Positions 8,974 through 17,989 of a stretch of 64,000 nucleotides of DNA are shown here, piece by piece. Positions within the stretch are counted from its first letter, which is position 1. Each line of letters begins with the position of its first letter. A program made the position numbers and the translations under genes. This DNA is from Clostridium sp. CAG:288 (GTDB lineage Bacteria > Bacillota_I > Bacilli_A > RFN20 > CAG-288): contig FR898166.1 of the NCBI GenBank assembly GCA_000437395.1, positions 72,445-136,444 on the forward strand, given 5' to 3'. Below the pieces are notes generated by a model. The model was not told the origin of the DNA. It made no database searches and saw only the letters and a list, made by a program, of their open reading frames with translations.

Positions 8974-11900
8974 TGGGCTATACACAAGCGCAACAAAAAG
9001 CAATAAATGCAAGAGGTCATAACTACGTCGTTTCAGCAGGAGCTGGTTCAGGTAAAACAACAGTTTTATCTGAAAGAGTTTTAAAGTTGTTAAATGATGG
9101 TGTCAAAATTAATAGAATGTTAATTCTTACTTTTACAAATAATGCTGCGGCCAACATGAAAGAAAGAATTAAGAAAATGATGAAAAAGGAGCCTAAATTC
9201 CAAGATCAAATAAAACTTGTTGATGGCGCTGATATATCAACTTTTGATGCCTACAATCAAAAGTTAGTTAGAAAATATCGTGCTTATTTGGGCATAGAAT
9301 CTGACTTTTCTATTGCTGAAGGATCTTATATTGCTGCTATAAAGAGAAAAATTATCGAAGAAATAATCGAAGAAAAATACGCATTAAATGATTCTGATTT
9401 CTTAGAGTTATTAGATAGATATACAGTAGGCGATGACGAGTCTATAAAGAACTTGATTATCAGTATATATGATGCTATATCAAAAACAATTGATCCATTT
9501 GCGTCTTTAGAAAAAGCTAAAGAATTAGCTAAAAATAAGAGTTCAGTTGAAAATGCTTATAAAGAAGTATTTAATGAATTATCTATGTATGCAACAAAAT
9601 GGAAAGAAGAATTAAAGAATAATGTTTACACTTCTTTAAAAGCACCTGAATATGTTGAAAAAGCTATAAACTTTATCGATACTTTTGTCTTTGCACAAGA
9701 TTATGATGAGTTCAGAAAAAATTTTTTGATCTCAGTAAATGCTAATCTAAAACCTAAAATAAATGCTAAATGCGATGAATCAGAAAAGATATTTTTTAAT
9801 ATTTTAATAGAAAACTATTATAAAAAAATAAAAAAAATATGCGATTCTATACCAGATATCAATACTTATATAAGTATTTTTGATGATGAGCAAAAATATA
9901 AGTTGATTATTTTAAACTTAGTTGCTGAACTAAAAAATCGTTTAGATAACTATAAAAAAATTAATTCATATTTTGAATTTGATGATATTGCACTGATGGT
10001 TTTGAGTTTATTTAGAAATTATCCAGATATCGCTTTAGAAGTCAAAAATAGTTACGATGAAATAATGGTTGACGAATATCAGGATAACTCTGATTTACAA
10101 GAATCTATCATTAATACATTAGAAAAAGACAATTTGTTTTTAGTTGGTGATGTTAAACAATCAATTTATTTATTTAGAAACGCTAACCCAACTTTATTCA
10201 TAAAGAGATATGAAGCATACAAAAATAACAATGGCGGAATAGCAATTGATATGAATGAAAATTTCCGTTCTTCTCCATGTGTAATAGATAGTGTTAATAA
10301 TATTTTTAGCGACATTATGACTTTAGATTTTGGTGGAGCAGATTACGTTAAAGATCATATTATTATTTCTTCTAATCCAATATATAAAAATATAAGTGGT
10401 TTGAAAAATAGAACATTGAATTATAATTGTGAGTTGAGCAGTCAAAAGCCAGAAATAGAAGCTACAATTATTGCTAAAAATATTGTAAGTAGAATTAATT
10501 CAAACGAACAAATAGAAAATAGAAATATCAAATATAGCGATTTTGCTGTTATCATGGATAGAGGAAATGATTTTGATACTTATGTTGAAGTTTTTAACAA
10601 ATACGGAATACCTATTTATGTCGACAATGACCAAGATGTTTTTAACTTTTCAGTTATTGATGTAATAATTAATTTGTTTGTTTCATATAACGAGATTAAA
10701 AATAAAACCATTGATTCCAATAAGTTTAAACATTCATTAGTAAGCGTCGCACGTTCTTTCTTATTCTCAACAAGAGATGATGTTATTTACGAAGCATTCA
10801 AGAAAGGAAGATACTCTGATTTAGAAGCTTATAATAAAGTGTTAGAAATTGTAGAATCTACAAAAGAATTAACAGTATATGAAATATATTTGAAATTTAT
10901 AATCGATTTAGATATAACAAGTAAAATAGGTACTTTAGCTAATCCAAGCGATAGTCTTACAATTTTAGAAATGTATTCTAACATTGTAAAAGGTCTTTCA
11001 AATATAGGTATTTCTATCGATGATTTTATTGATTATTTGGATGTAGTTAAATCTAATGGAATAAAGTTAAAGATGAAATTTAATAACGATTCGAGTAACG
11101 CTGTTAAACTTCTAAATATTCATAAATCTAAGGGCTTAGAGTATAACTTTTGTTATTTTCCAGGAATATATAGGGAATATCCAGAAAAAGATAGCAAACA
11201 ACAATTCTTATTTTCAAAAAAATATGGTATTGCACTACCTTTAGTAGACGATGAAAGCAAAGAATCAATTTTTAAATATTTAATTGATAAAAGTATTATT
11301 TTCGAAGGTAGATCAGAAAGAATTAGAACTTTATATGTCGCTTTAACTAGACCAAAATATTCATATGATTTCGTAGTTTGTAATAATGATATTAAGATTA
11401 AACCAAATATTAAAGAAGTCAAAAAATTTATAGATGTTTTAAACGTTCATTCTAATTTACTTAGTTTTGTCAAAGTTGAAGACGATATAGATATTGAAAA
11501 TTCAAAAAAGCTTGTTAAAGAAGAATATAAAGACTTTGGATTTGAATATAAGACATTAGATGTTAAAAATGTTGAAAAAGAAAAAGTTAGAGCAAGCAAA
11601 AAGGGTAAACTTACAATTGACAAAGGTGCAATGGAATTTGGTACATTTGTTCACTCAATTGCCGAAAATATTGATTTTGCAAATCCAGATTATTCATATA
11701 TCAAAAATGAAAAACTTAAAGAAGTTGCCCAAAACCTTGTAAACAATATAACAAGTTTAGGTTGCTTAGAGGGAATGTGTTATCATGAATATAGCTTCTA
11801 TCTTGAAGAAACTGATACTTTAGGATCAATCGACTTGCTTATAGTTTTAAAAGATAGAGCTATAATTGTCGACTATAAGTTAAAGAATATCTCTGATGAG

Positions 11901-12029
11901 GCATATGTAAATCAATTAAGAGTATATTCTAATGCAGTAGAAAAAATATTTAGCTTAAAATCAGAGTGTTATTTATATTCTTTGTATGATGGGATTTTAC
12001 AAAAGATTAATGTGGAGGATAAGAAATAA
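8973..12029 (+). CDS. addA: ATP-dependent helicase/nuclease subunit A (AddA)
   Basis: A 1018-residue UvrD/RecB-type helicase with a C-terminal nuclease, partner of the AddB protein encoded just upstream (TAATG overlap). The motifs run in order. There is a Q-motif region, then Walker A GAGSGKT (residues 23-29), LTFTNNAA (motif Ia), MVDEYQD (motif II, near 366), [13 protein letters not shown] (motif III) and [12 protein letters not shown] (motif V). [10 protein letters not shown] (motif VI) follows, and then the RecB-type nuclease with GTFVHSIAE (near 890), GSIDLLIV (near 951) and IVDYKLK (near 966). The complex resects DNA ends and loads the recombinase. The protein is somewhat shorter than in Bacillus (about 1230), in keeping with the reduced AddB. 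glyA follows after two bases. Confidence 0.96.
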   Translation: MGYTQAQQKAINARGHNYVVSAGAGSGKTTVLSERVLKLLNDGVKINRMLILTFTNNAAANMKERIKKMMKKEPKFQDQIKLVDGADISTFDAYNQKLVRKYRAYLGIESDFSIAEGSYIAAIKRKIIEEIIEEKYALNDSDFLELLDRYTVGDDESIKNLIISIYDAISKTIDPFASLEKAKELAKNKSSVENAYKEVFNELSMYATKWKEELKNNVYTSLKAPEYVEKAINFIDTFVFAQDYDEFRKNFLISVNANLKPKINAKCDESEKIFFNILIENYYKKIKKICDSIPDINTYISIFDDEQKYKLIILNLVAELKNRLDNYKKINSYFEFDDIALMVLSLFRNYPDIALEVKNSYDEIMVDEYQDNSDLQESIINTLEKDNLFLVGDVKQSIYLFRNANPTLFIKRYEAYKNNNGGIAIDMNENFRSSPCVIDSVNNIFSDIMTLDFGGADYVKDHIIISSNPIYKNISGLKNRTLNYNCELSSQKPEIEATIIAKNIVSRINSNEQIENRNIKYSDFAVIMDRGNDFDTYVEVFNKYGIPIYVDNDQDVFNFSVIDVIINLFVSYNEIKNKTIDSNKFKHSLVSVARSFLFSTRDDVIYEAFKKGRYSDLEAYNKVLEIVESTKELTVYEIYLKFIIDLDITSKIGTLANPSDSLTILEMYSNIVKGLSNIGISIDDFIDYLDVVKSNGIKLKMKFNNDSSNAVKLLNIHKSKGLEYNFCYFPGIYREYPEKDSKQQFLFSKKYGIALPLVDDESKESIFKYLIDKSIIFEGRSERIRTLYVALTRPKYSYDFVVCNNDIKIKPNIKEVKKFIDVLNVHSNLLSFVKVEDDIDIENSKKLVKEEYKDFGFEYKTLDVKNVEKEKVRASKKGKLTIDKGAMEFGTFVHSIAENIDFANPDYSYIKNEKLKEVAQNLVNNITSLGCLEGMCYHEYSFYLEETDTLGSIDLLIVLKDRAIIVDYKLKNISDEAYVNQLRVYSNAVEKIFSLKSECYLYSLYDGILQKINVEDKK

Positions 12030-12031
12030 TT

Positions 12032-13279
12032 ATGATCGATGACAGAAAATTAAAAGAAGTTGATTATGAATTAGCTAAAGCTATTGAAGATGAAACAAGA
12101 CGTCAGCAAGAGCATATAGAATTAATAGCAAGTGAAAACTACGTATCTGAGGCTGTTTTAGAGGCTCAAGGTTCAATTATGACTAACAAGTATGCTGAAG
12201 GCTATCCAGGCCATAGATATTATGGTGGATGTGAATATGTCGATGTAGCTGAAAACCTTGCTAGGGATAGATTAAAAAAGTTATTTTCGGCTGCCTATGT
12301 TAACGTGCAACCTCATTCTGGTTCAGAAGCAAACTTAGCTGTTTATAGAGCACTTTTAAACCCTGGTGATAAAGTTTTAGGAATGTCTTTAGATCATGGT
12401 GGTCACTTAACTCATGGAAGTCCACTTTCGTTTAGCGGTCAAGACTATGAATGTCACTTTTATGGTTTAGATGAAAAAACAGAGATGATTGATTATGATG
12501 AAGTAAGAAAAATCGCTCTTGAAATTAAGCCTAGAATGATAATTGCTGGTGCTTCAGCCTATCCTAGAAAAATTGACTTTAAAAAATTTAGAGAAATAGC
12601 TGATGAAGTCGGTGCATATTTATTTGTAGATATGGCGCATATTGCTGGCTTAGTTGCTGCAGGATTACATCAAAATCCAGTACCTTATGCCCACGTTGTG
12701 TCATCAACGACGCATAAAACTCTTAGAGGTCCACGAGGTGGGGTTATTTTAACAAACGATTTAGAATTAGGAAAAAGAATAGATAAGATAGTTTTCCCAG
12801 GAGTTCAAGGTGGCCCACTTATGCATGTTATAGCTGCTAAAGCTGTTGCGTTTTATGAAGCCTTACAACCTGAGTTTATAACTTATCAAAAACAAGTTAT
12901 TGCTAATGCCAAAGCTTTAGCTAATAGACTTATTGAATTAGGTTATCACGTTATTTCTAACGGAACAGATAACCACCTTATGCTTGTTGATGTTAAAAGC
13001 AAAACAAAACTAACGGGTAAGCAAGCTGAGAATATATTGCATAGCGTCAATATAACAGTTAATAAGAACTCTATTCCAAACGATAAAGAAAAGCCATTTA
13101 TTACTTCTGGAATAAGATTAGGATCTCCAGCGTGTACTACTCGTGGATTTAAAGAAGATGATATGATATTAGTAGCTGATTTAATTGATAAGGCATTATC
13201 AGATCAATCGGAAAATAATTTAAAAGAAATTAAAGAGAAAGTATTAGAGCTTACTCATAAATATCCACTACCTTATTAG
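12032..13279 (+). CDS. glyA: serine hydroxymethyltransferase
   Basis: A PLP enzyme that interconverts serine and glycine while forming 5,10-methylene-tetrahydrofolate, the main one-carbon source. At 415 residues it is full length. The family landmarks are present: [14 protein letters not shown] near the start, [27 protein letters not shown], and the PLP-lysine motif [13 protein letters not shown] (Lys near 229). Near the C-terminus the substrate-binding Arg segment [15 protein letters not shown] is intact. A GGAGG lies 15-19 bases upstream of the ATG, inside the end of addA. It sits at the end of the addBA operon and is followed by a hairpin terminator at 13291-13334. Confidence 0.98.
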   Translation: MIDDRKLKEVDYELAKAIEDETRRQQEHIELIASENYVSEAVLEAQGSIMTNKYAEGYPGHRYYGGCEYVDVAENLARDRLKKLFSAAYVNVQPHSGSEANLAVYRALLNPGDKVLGMSLDHGGHLTHGSPLSFSGQDYECHFYGLDEKTEMIDYDEVRKIALEIKPRMIIAGASAYPRKIDFKKFREIADEVGAYLFVDMAHIAGLVAAGLHQNPVPYAHVVSSTTHKTLRGPRGGVILTNDLELGKRIDKIVFPGVQGGPLMHVIAAKAVAFYEALQPEFITYQKQVIANAKALANRLIELGYHVISNGTDNHLMLVDVKSKTKLTGKQAENILHSVNITVNKNSIPNDKEKPFITSGIRLGSPACTTRGFKEDDMILVADLIDKALSDQSENNLKEIKEKVLELTHKYPLPY

Positions 13280-13285
13280 TTTAAA

Positions 13286-13311
13286 TTGCAAAAAGGTGTG
13301 ATTTACTGCAA
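13286..13311. promoter_or_regulatory. candidate AraC-type operator, copy A
   Basis: TTGCAA (13286-13291) and CTGCAA (13306-13311) lie 20 bp apart, start to start. The reverse complement of this region closely matches operator copies B and C (TTTGCAGTAAAT then TTTTTGCA). A TATTAA sits 39 bp after the start of the second half-site (13345), as in the other copies but less like a consensus -10. It overlaps the glyA terminator. Weakest of the three copies. Confidence 0.45.
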
Positions 13312-13334
13312 AAGTAGCAAACACATCTTTTTTT
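13291..13334 (+). terminator. probable glyA terminator
   Basis: AAAAGGTGTG (13291-13300) can pair with CACATCTTTT (13322-13331) with one G-U pair, and a smaller TACT/AGTA stem lies inside. A T-run follows. The hairpin overlaps operator copy A. Confidence 0.6.
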
Positions 13335-13366
13335 GTGATAGATTTATTAACATGAAAGGGGTATCA

Positions 13367-15190
13367 ATGCGTATTTATAAATTTTTAACAACCTTCATAG
13401 CTTTGTTTATGTTAGCAAGTTGTGATGTAAATATTATTGTTAGCTCATCAACATCACATGATAGTTCAAATGTGAGTTCTTCAATAACTACTAGCGATAG
13501 TTCGACTAGTAGTAGTCAATTTTCAAGTAGCAGTCAAACTTCATCATCAAGTACTGTAACTTCGACTTCATCAAGTTCTTCAATAACTGATAGCGAAGGG
13601 TATGTCATTACGCCAGATGACTATTTTACAAATAAGCATTATATTGAAGATGAAAATAAAATGACTAGCTATGTAAAAATTCCTTCAATGCCAGATAACT
13701 ATCAAGAGTATAAAGGATTTAGGGCTTATGTTAGTGGGACAAAATTACCTTTATATAATGTTAAAGTTAATAGAAATCACTATTTTTCTCCTAATAACTA
13801 TAATAGGGCAGATTCAGCTGTTGGAATTATTAAACTTGAAGGTAAGACCACAGTTCAAGTTCAATGTCCATTTAAAATTTCAACAATTTCAATAAAACCT
13901 GTTGCTGCAAATATTAAAGCTACCATAGATAATGTATATAACGTTGCGTCGTTTGAAGTGTCAAGTTCAGGGCAATATACAGTTGAAATTAATGGATCAA
14001 CTGAATATGTTTTGCATCTATTTGTCGATGGGACAGAAGACGACTATAGTTCTTATAAAACTAATGCTATATATTTGGGAAAAGGCATTCACACTAAAGA
14101 CAATAGCAATTATATAAATGATAATAATGAAATTGTATTGTCGTCCAATCAAACTTTATTTATTGATTATGGTGCAGTTGTAAGAGCTAAAATTGTCTCA
14201 TATAACTCTACTAATGTTAAAGTTGTCGGTGGAGGAATAATAGATGGTTCTATTTTTGATCGTGATGCAAACGCTAATACAAGAGCAATACCATTTGACT
14301 TTAGCTTTTGTAGCAACATCACTTTAAAAGGAATTACTTTCTTGGATCCTGCTGGTTGGTGCCTTAACATTTATTTTTGCGATACTGTTACTGTTAACAA
14401 CGTTAAAATAATAACATCGAGAGCAAACGGTGATGGTATATCTTTACAATCAGTTAAAAATGCATATGTAGATAGATGTTTTGTAAGAACTTTTGATGAC
14501 TCCATTGTAGTTAAGAATTATCCAAAATGGTCAAATAGAAATGAAGAAGGTACTACAAAAAATATCAACGTTTCAAATTGCTTGATATGGACAGATCTAG
14601 CCCAATCATTAGAAATAGGATATGAAACAGTCGGTGAAGTGATGGAAGATATAAAGTTTAAAAACATTACTGTCTTACATAACTTCCATAAACCAGTATT
14701 ATCAATTCATAATTCTAACAATGCTAACGTTAAAAATGTTACGTATGAAAACATCACTGTTGATGATGCTTCTATGGGCAAAGGCGATGGATATAGTGCT
14801 GTTATCGAGTTTAATTCAAAGTATTCAAGTACATGGTCGAACGTCCAAAAAACAACTAAATTAGGCAGTGTAGATAATGTTAAAGTTACTAACTTGCTAG
14901 TTCGTGGTACAAGTACTACTTATCCAATAATTATTGAAGGCGACAAGGAAAGTAGATCTGGATATGAACAAACAGAGCACTATGTGTCTAATGTATATTT
15001 ATTAGATATAAAATTTGGTGGAAAAACAATTAACGCTTTAAACACAAAAATTAATAAAAACGAATATACAAAAGGAATATATCTTTTAGAACCTAGCGGT
15101 GAAGAAATAACAGGCGCAAATCTTTATCGTAATTTAGATGATAGCCAATTGGCTAATTATGGTAAAAATGTAAGCGTTTCCTTAATTTAA
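13367..15190 (+). CDS. secreted parallel beta-helix glycosidase-like lipoprotein (clan GH-N, GH28/GH49-like)
   Basis: A 607-residue lipoprotein. I start it at the ATG at 13367, which has AAAGGGG five bases upstream and gives a perfect signal peptide with lipobox LASC (Cys19); the longer frame from 13286 runs through the glyA terminator. After a Ser/Thr linker (about 25-80) and a beta-sandwich region comes a right-handed parallel beta-helix. It contains NGDGISLQ (Asp356) and FDDSIVVKN (Asp377-Asp378), spaced like the catalytic aspartates of polygalacturonases (GH28) and dextranase/isopullulanase (GH49). The GHG motif of GH28 is replaced by a WTDLAQSLEIGYE segment, which is closer to GH49. It presumably hydrolyses a polysaccharide outside the cell. 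A paralogue follows at 15305. Family choice and substrate are inference. Confidence 0.8.
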   Translation: MRIYKFLTTFIALFMLASCDVNIIVSSSTSHDSSNVSSSITTSDSSTSSSQFSSSSQTSSSSTVTSTSSSSSITDSEGYVITPDDYFTNKHYIEDENKMTSYVKIPSMPDNYQEYKGFRAYVSGTKLPLYNVKVNRNHYFSPNNYNRADSAVGIIKLEGKTTVQVQCPFKISTISIKPVAANIKATIDNVYNVASFEVSSSGQYTVEINGSTEYVLHLFVDGTEDDYSSYKTNAIYLGKGIHTKDNSNYINDNNEIVLSSNQTLFIDYGAVVRAKIVSYNSTNVKVVGGGIIDGSIFDRDANANTRAIPFDFSFCSNITLKGITFLDPAGWCLNIYFCDTVTVNNVKIITSRANGDGISLQSVKNAYVDRCFVRTFDDSIVVKNYPKWSNRNEEGTTKNINVSNCLIWTDLAQSLEIGYETVGEVMEDIKFKNITVLHNFHKPVLSIHNSNNANVKNVTYENITVDDASMGKGDGYSAVIEFNSKYSSTWSNVQKTTKLGSVDNVKVTNLLVRGTSTTYPIIIEGDKESRSGYEQTEHYVSNVYLLDIKFGGKTINALNTKINKNEYTKGIYLLEPSGEEITGANLYRNLDDSQLANYGKNVSVSLI

Positions 15191-15194
15191 TAAA

Positions 15195-15266
15195 AAACTA
15201 GCATGAAACGCCTTACATTTGCAGTAAATTCTACTATTCTTGCAGTTTTAAGGCGTTTCTTAGTTT
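15195..15266. terminator. long inverted repeat, probable terminator, with an operator in its loop
   Basis: A perfect 11-bp arm GAAACGCCTTA (15205-15215) matches TAAGGCGTTTC (15249-15259). It is flanked by a second pair, AAACTA (15195-15200) and TAGTTT (15261-15266). The 33-base loop contains operator copy B. It probably ends the upstream glycosidase-like transcript, although the T-run is modest. Confidence 0.55.
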
Positions 15267-15284
15267 GCATGATAAAAATATAAT
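15219..15284 (+). promoter_or_regulatory. candidate AraC-type operator, copy B, and promoter
   Basis: TTGCAG occurs at 15219-15224 and again at 15240-15245, a 21-bp direct repeat (two helical turns). A TATAAT at 15279-15284 begins exactly 39 bp after the second half-site, and AAGGAGG (15293-15299) precedes the ATG at 15305. The layout equals that of copy C at 25342. AraC-family activators typically bind such direct repeats next to a poor -35. Confidence 0.6.
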
Positions 15285-15304
15285 TTTGGTATAAGGAGGT
15301 AATT

Positions 15305-17959
15305 ATGCTAAATAAATTCAAAAAAATATTGGCACTTCCAATCTTAGCTTGCATGCTTTTGACAGGTTGTAATAACAATAATTCAAACAACTCTTCGTCA
15401 AGTAGCTCGTCTACAAATAGCGGTGATAAGACTAACTACTATAACTCAGCTAATTTTGTTCAATCAGATAAGGAAGTTAATCAAACAAAATTGGTCACAT
15501 ATGATGGACCATCAATAATGACAACTTCGTCAAAAGTTGGCATTAGTGTTGAAGATCAAGAGTTATTCGTATATGAAACAAGAGTAAATCATGGAAGAGT
15601 ATTTACTTACGAATATTCGCAAGATACAGCTCCAATGGCTATATTTGATTTCCAAGGTAAGGTAAAGGTTGAAATAGAAGTAAAAGATGGTACATCAGTT
15701 ACATCAGCTACTATATCACCACTCGTCTATGGTATTAAACCTGAAATTAAGGATAATAAAATTTCCTTCGAGTTAGAATATCCAGATAACTACACAATAG
15801 AATATAACGATGATTATAAAACAGCAGTACATTTATTTGCTAATCCACTTGAAGAAGATCCAATAACAGAAGAAATGGCTAAAAACGATCCAAATATTAT
15901 TTACTTTGGACCAGGTGTCTATAAGCCAGATGGTATCCCAGTTAAGAGTGGACAAACAGTATATATTGCAGGTGGAGCTGTCATATATGGGCAAATGATT
16001 CCAACTGAGCTTAAAAACATTACGATCAGAGGACGTGGAATTATTTCTGGAGCTGTATATGATCGTCAAACACAAAACCAATTATATATTCCAATGGAAA
16101 TTAGAGATTGTTCCAATGTCAAATTAGAAGGCATAACAATTCTTGACCCAGCTGGATGGACAGTTGCAGTTAAAAGTTCTGATCACGTAACTATCGATAA
16201 TATTCACATTATTTCAGCACGTGCTAACTCAGACGGTATCTCAGTTCAATCTTCATATAACGTCACAGTTCAAAATTGTTTCGTAAGAACATGGGATGAC
16301 TCATTAGTCGTTAAAAATGTCGATAGAGAAAGTACTCACGATATTTTATTTGATAACAATACCGTTTGGACTGATTTAGCTCAATCTATGGAAGTTGGTT
16401 ATGAAACATATGGACCAGAGATGGATAACATTACATTTAAAAATACAACAGTTGTCCATAACTTCCACAAGCCAGTAATCTCACTCCATAACTGCGATGA
16501 TGCACATATCACTAACGTTCACTACGAAAACATCACAGTTGAAGATGGTCAAATGTTAGGCGATGTTCAAGATGATGGCGAAAATGATTTCTTCATTGAC
16601 TTCACAATTGCTTATAACTCTGAATGGACAAAGTCAGAAGGTAAACGTGGTTCCGTTGAAAATGTTACAATCAAAAACGTCAATGTCTATAAGATGGCTT
16701 CAACAGTTGCTAGTAGAATGTTTGGTGAAGGTGAAGATAGTGCAATTAAAAACGTCACTATTTCAAACGTCGTTATCGAAGGTAAAAAAGTTAATAACGA
16801 TACTGACTTAAAATTATCAAAAGGCAACTATGTTACAAACGTTAAATATTCAAATGATGCAGCTACAACAGGGGCAATAAAGACCTTACCTTATAAGATA
16901 GGTACATTAGCCAGTACTGTTGAAAAAACAAATCATCAAAATATTTCACAAGATGGTGTTATCGTTCCAGAAGATTATTACATCGATGGACTTTCTTACT
17001 TAGGATCAAAACAAGATCCAAAGAACTTTGTCGCTACTGCTTTAAATGGTGTCGGTGCAACAAATAACTCTACACCTGATCCAAGTAGAGGAGATTGGAC
17101 AAAAGAAGGAAGTAGTCCAGCAAATGTCTTAGATGGCGATAAGAACACGACATGGGTAGCAAAAGATTGGACAGATGAAAAGAACGACTTTGTCGCTTTG
17201 AATATCAATATGGTCAATCTCACTCAAGTTGGTGTTATTAGATTATACGCCAAGAATGGTAGTAATTTATATCAAACATTAAATTTCTCATTATTTGGTA
17301 GAAGAAATAAAACTGATGGTACACCAAATGATAAGTTCTTAAAAATTTTATCTGCTGATACTTATTCATTATCTCCAGGTAGTGGTAACGCAATAGATAT
17401 TAACTTTACTGCAAACCAATATTACGAATTACAAATTAGATTCTATAAGACAGAAGGAATTACAGCTCCTGCCCAATTAGAAATATCTGAAATTGAATTC
17501 TATCCACCATCATTATCTTGGGGAAAGACAATCGCTGATCACTCTGAACATAACGATGTCTATCCAGCTGATAAACTTGTTGATGGTGATACAACTGGTA
17601 CAAGCTATTATGAATCTAAAGGTTTACCAGCTTATGTTGTCATCGATTTAGGAAAGGTTGAAAAGATTAAACTTATCGTATTAAATCTTCCACCAATGAC
17701 TTCATGGCCAGAAAGAACTCAAAACGTTCAAATTTTAGTTTCAAATTCAAATGAGGCATATGATGTAAATAAAACACAATTTACAGAAATAGTCCCAGCA
17801 ACTGATATGTTATTTGATCCTAAGACAAATGGTAATATGCAAGTAATTACCTTGGATCAATCAGTTGAATGTCGTTATCTTAAAGTGGTTGTATCCTCTA
17901 ACAACGCTGTTGGAAGTTATGGTGCTCAACTTTCCGAAATCAGTGTTTATGGGGAATAA
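15305..17959 (+). CDS. beta-helix glycosidase-like lipoprotein with C-terminal F5/8 type C domains
   Basis: An 884-residue secreted lipoprotein with lipobox LTGC (Cys22) and an Asn/Ser linker. It is a paralogue of the preceding gene. It shares the N-terminal beta domain and the parallel beta-helix with NSDGISVQ (Asp310) and WDDSLVVKN (Asp331-Asp332), which have the same 21-residue spacing, and the VWTDLAQSMEVGYE segment. It adds about 300 residues at the C-terminus. These hold a discoidin-like region (LDGDKNTTWVAKDW, about 580-735) and a second one (LVDGDTTGTSYYESKG, then RYLKVVVSSNN and LSEISVYG, about 740-884). F5/8 type C modules usually bind sugars. The likely role is extracellular attack on a glycan, clan GH-N (GH28/GH49-like), with substrate unknown. 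Its own promoter and operator lie just upstream, and a modular lipoprotein follows after 30 bases, probably in the same transcript. Confidence 0.85.
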   Translation: MLNKFKKILALPILACMLLTGCNNNNSNNSSSSSSSTNSGDKTNYYNSANFVQSDKEVNQTKLVTYDGPSIMTTSSKVGISVEDQELFVYETRVNHGRVFTYEYSQDTAPMAIFDFQGKVKVEIEVKDGTSVTSATISPLVYGIKPEIKDNKISFELEYPDNYTIEYNDDYKTAVHLFANPLEEDPITEEMAKNDPNIIYFGPGVYKPDGIPVKSGQTVYIAGGAVIYGQMIPTELKNITIRGRGIISGAVYDRQTQNQLYIPMEIRDCSNVKLEGITILDPAGWTVAVKSSDHVTIDNIHIISARANSDGISVQSSYNVTVQNCFVRTWDDSLVVKNVDRESTHDILFDNNTVWTDLAQSMEVGYETYGPEMDNITFKNTTVVHNFHKPVISLHNCDDAHITNVHYENITVEDGQMLGDVQDDGENDFFIDFTIAYNSEWTKSEGKRGSVENVTIKNVNVYKMASTVASRMFGEGEDSAIKNVTISNVVIEGKKVNNDTDLKLSKGNYVTNVKYSNDAATTGAIKTLPYKIGTLASTVEKTNHQNISQDGVIVPEDYYIDGLSYLGSKQDPKNFVATALNGVGATNNSTPDPSRGDWTKEGSSPANVLDGDKNTTWVAKDWTDEKNDFVALNINMVNLTQVGVIRLYAKNGSNLYQTLNFSLFGRRNKTDGTPNDKFLKILSADTYSLSPGSGNAIDINFTANQYYELQIRFYKTEGITAPAQLEISEIEFYPPSLSWGKTIADHSEHNDVYPADKLVDGDTTGTSYYESKGLPAYVVIDLGKVEKIKLIVLNLPPMTSWPERTQNVQILVSNSNEAYDVNKTQFTEIVPATDMLFDPKTNGNMQVITLDQSVECRYLKVVVSSNNAVGSYGAQLSEISVYGE

Positions 17960-17989
17960 ATAAAAAAATTAATAAAAGGAGAAAATTCT

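Noticed and set aside
13286..13366. N-terminal extension of the first beta-helix lipoprotein
   Set aside because: It would run through the glyA terminator and an operator-like repeat and would bury the signal peptide. The ATG at 13367 has a good Shine-Dalgarno sequence and gives a perfect lipobox.
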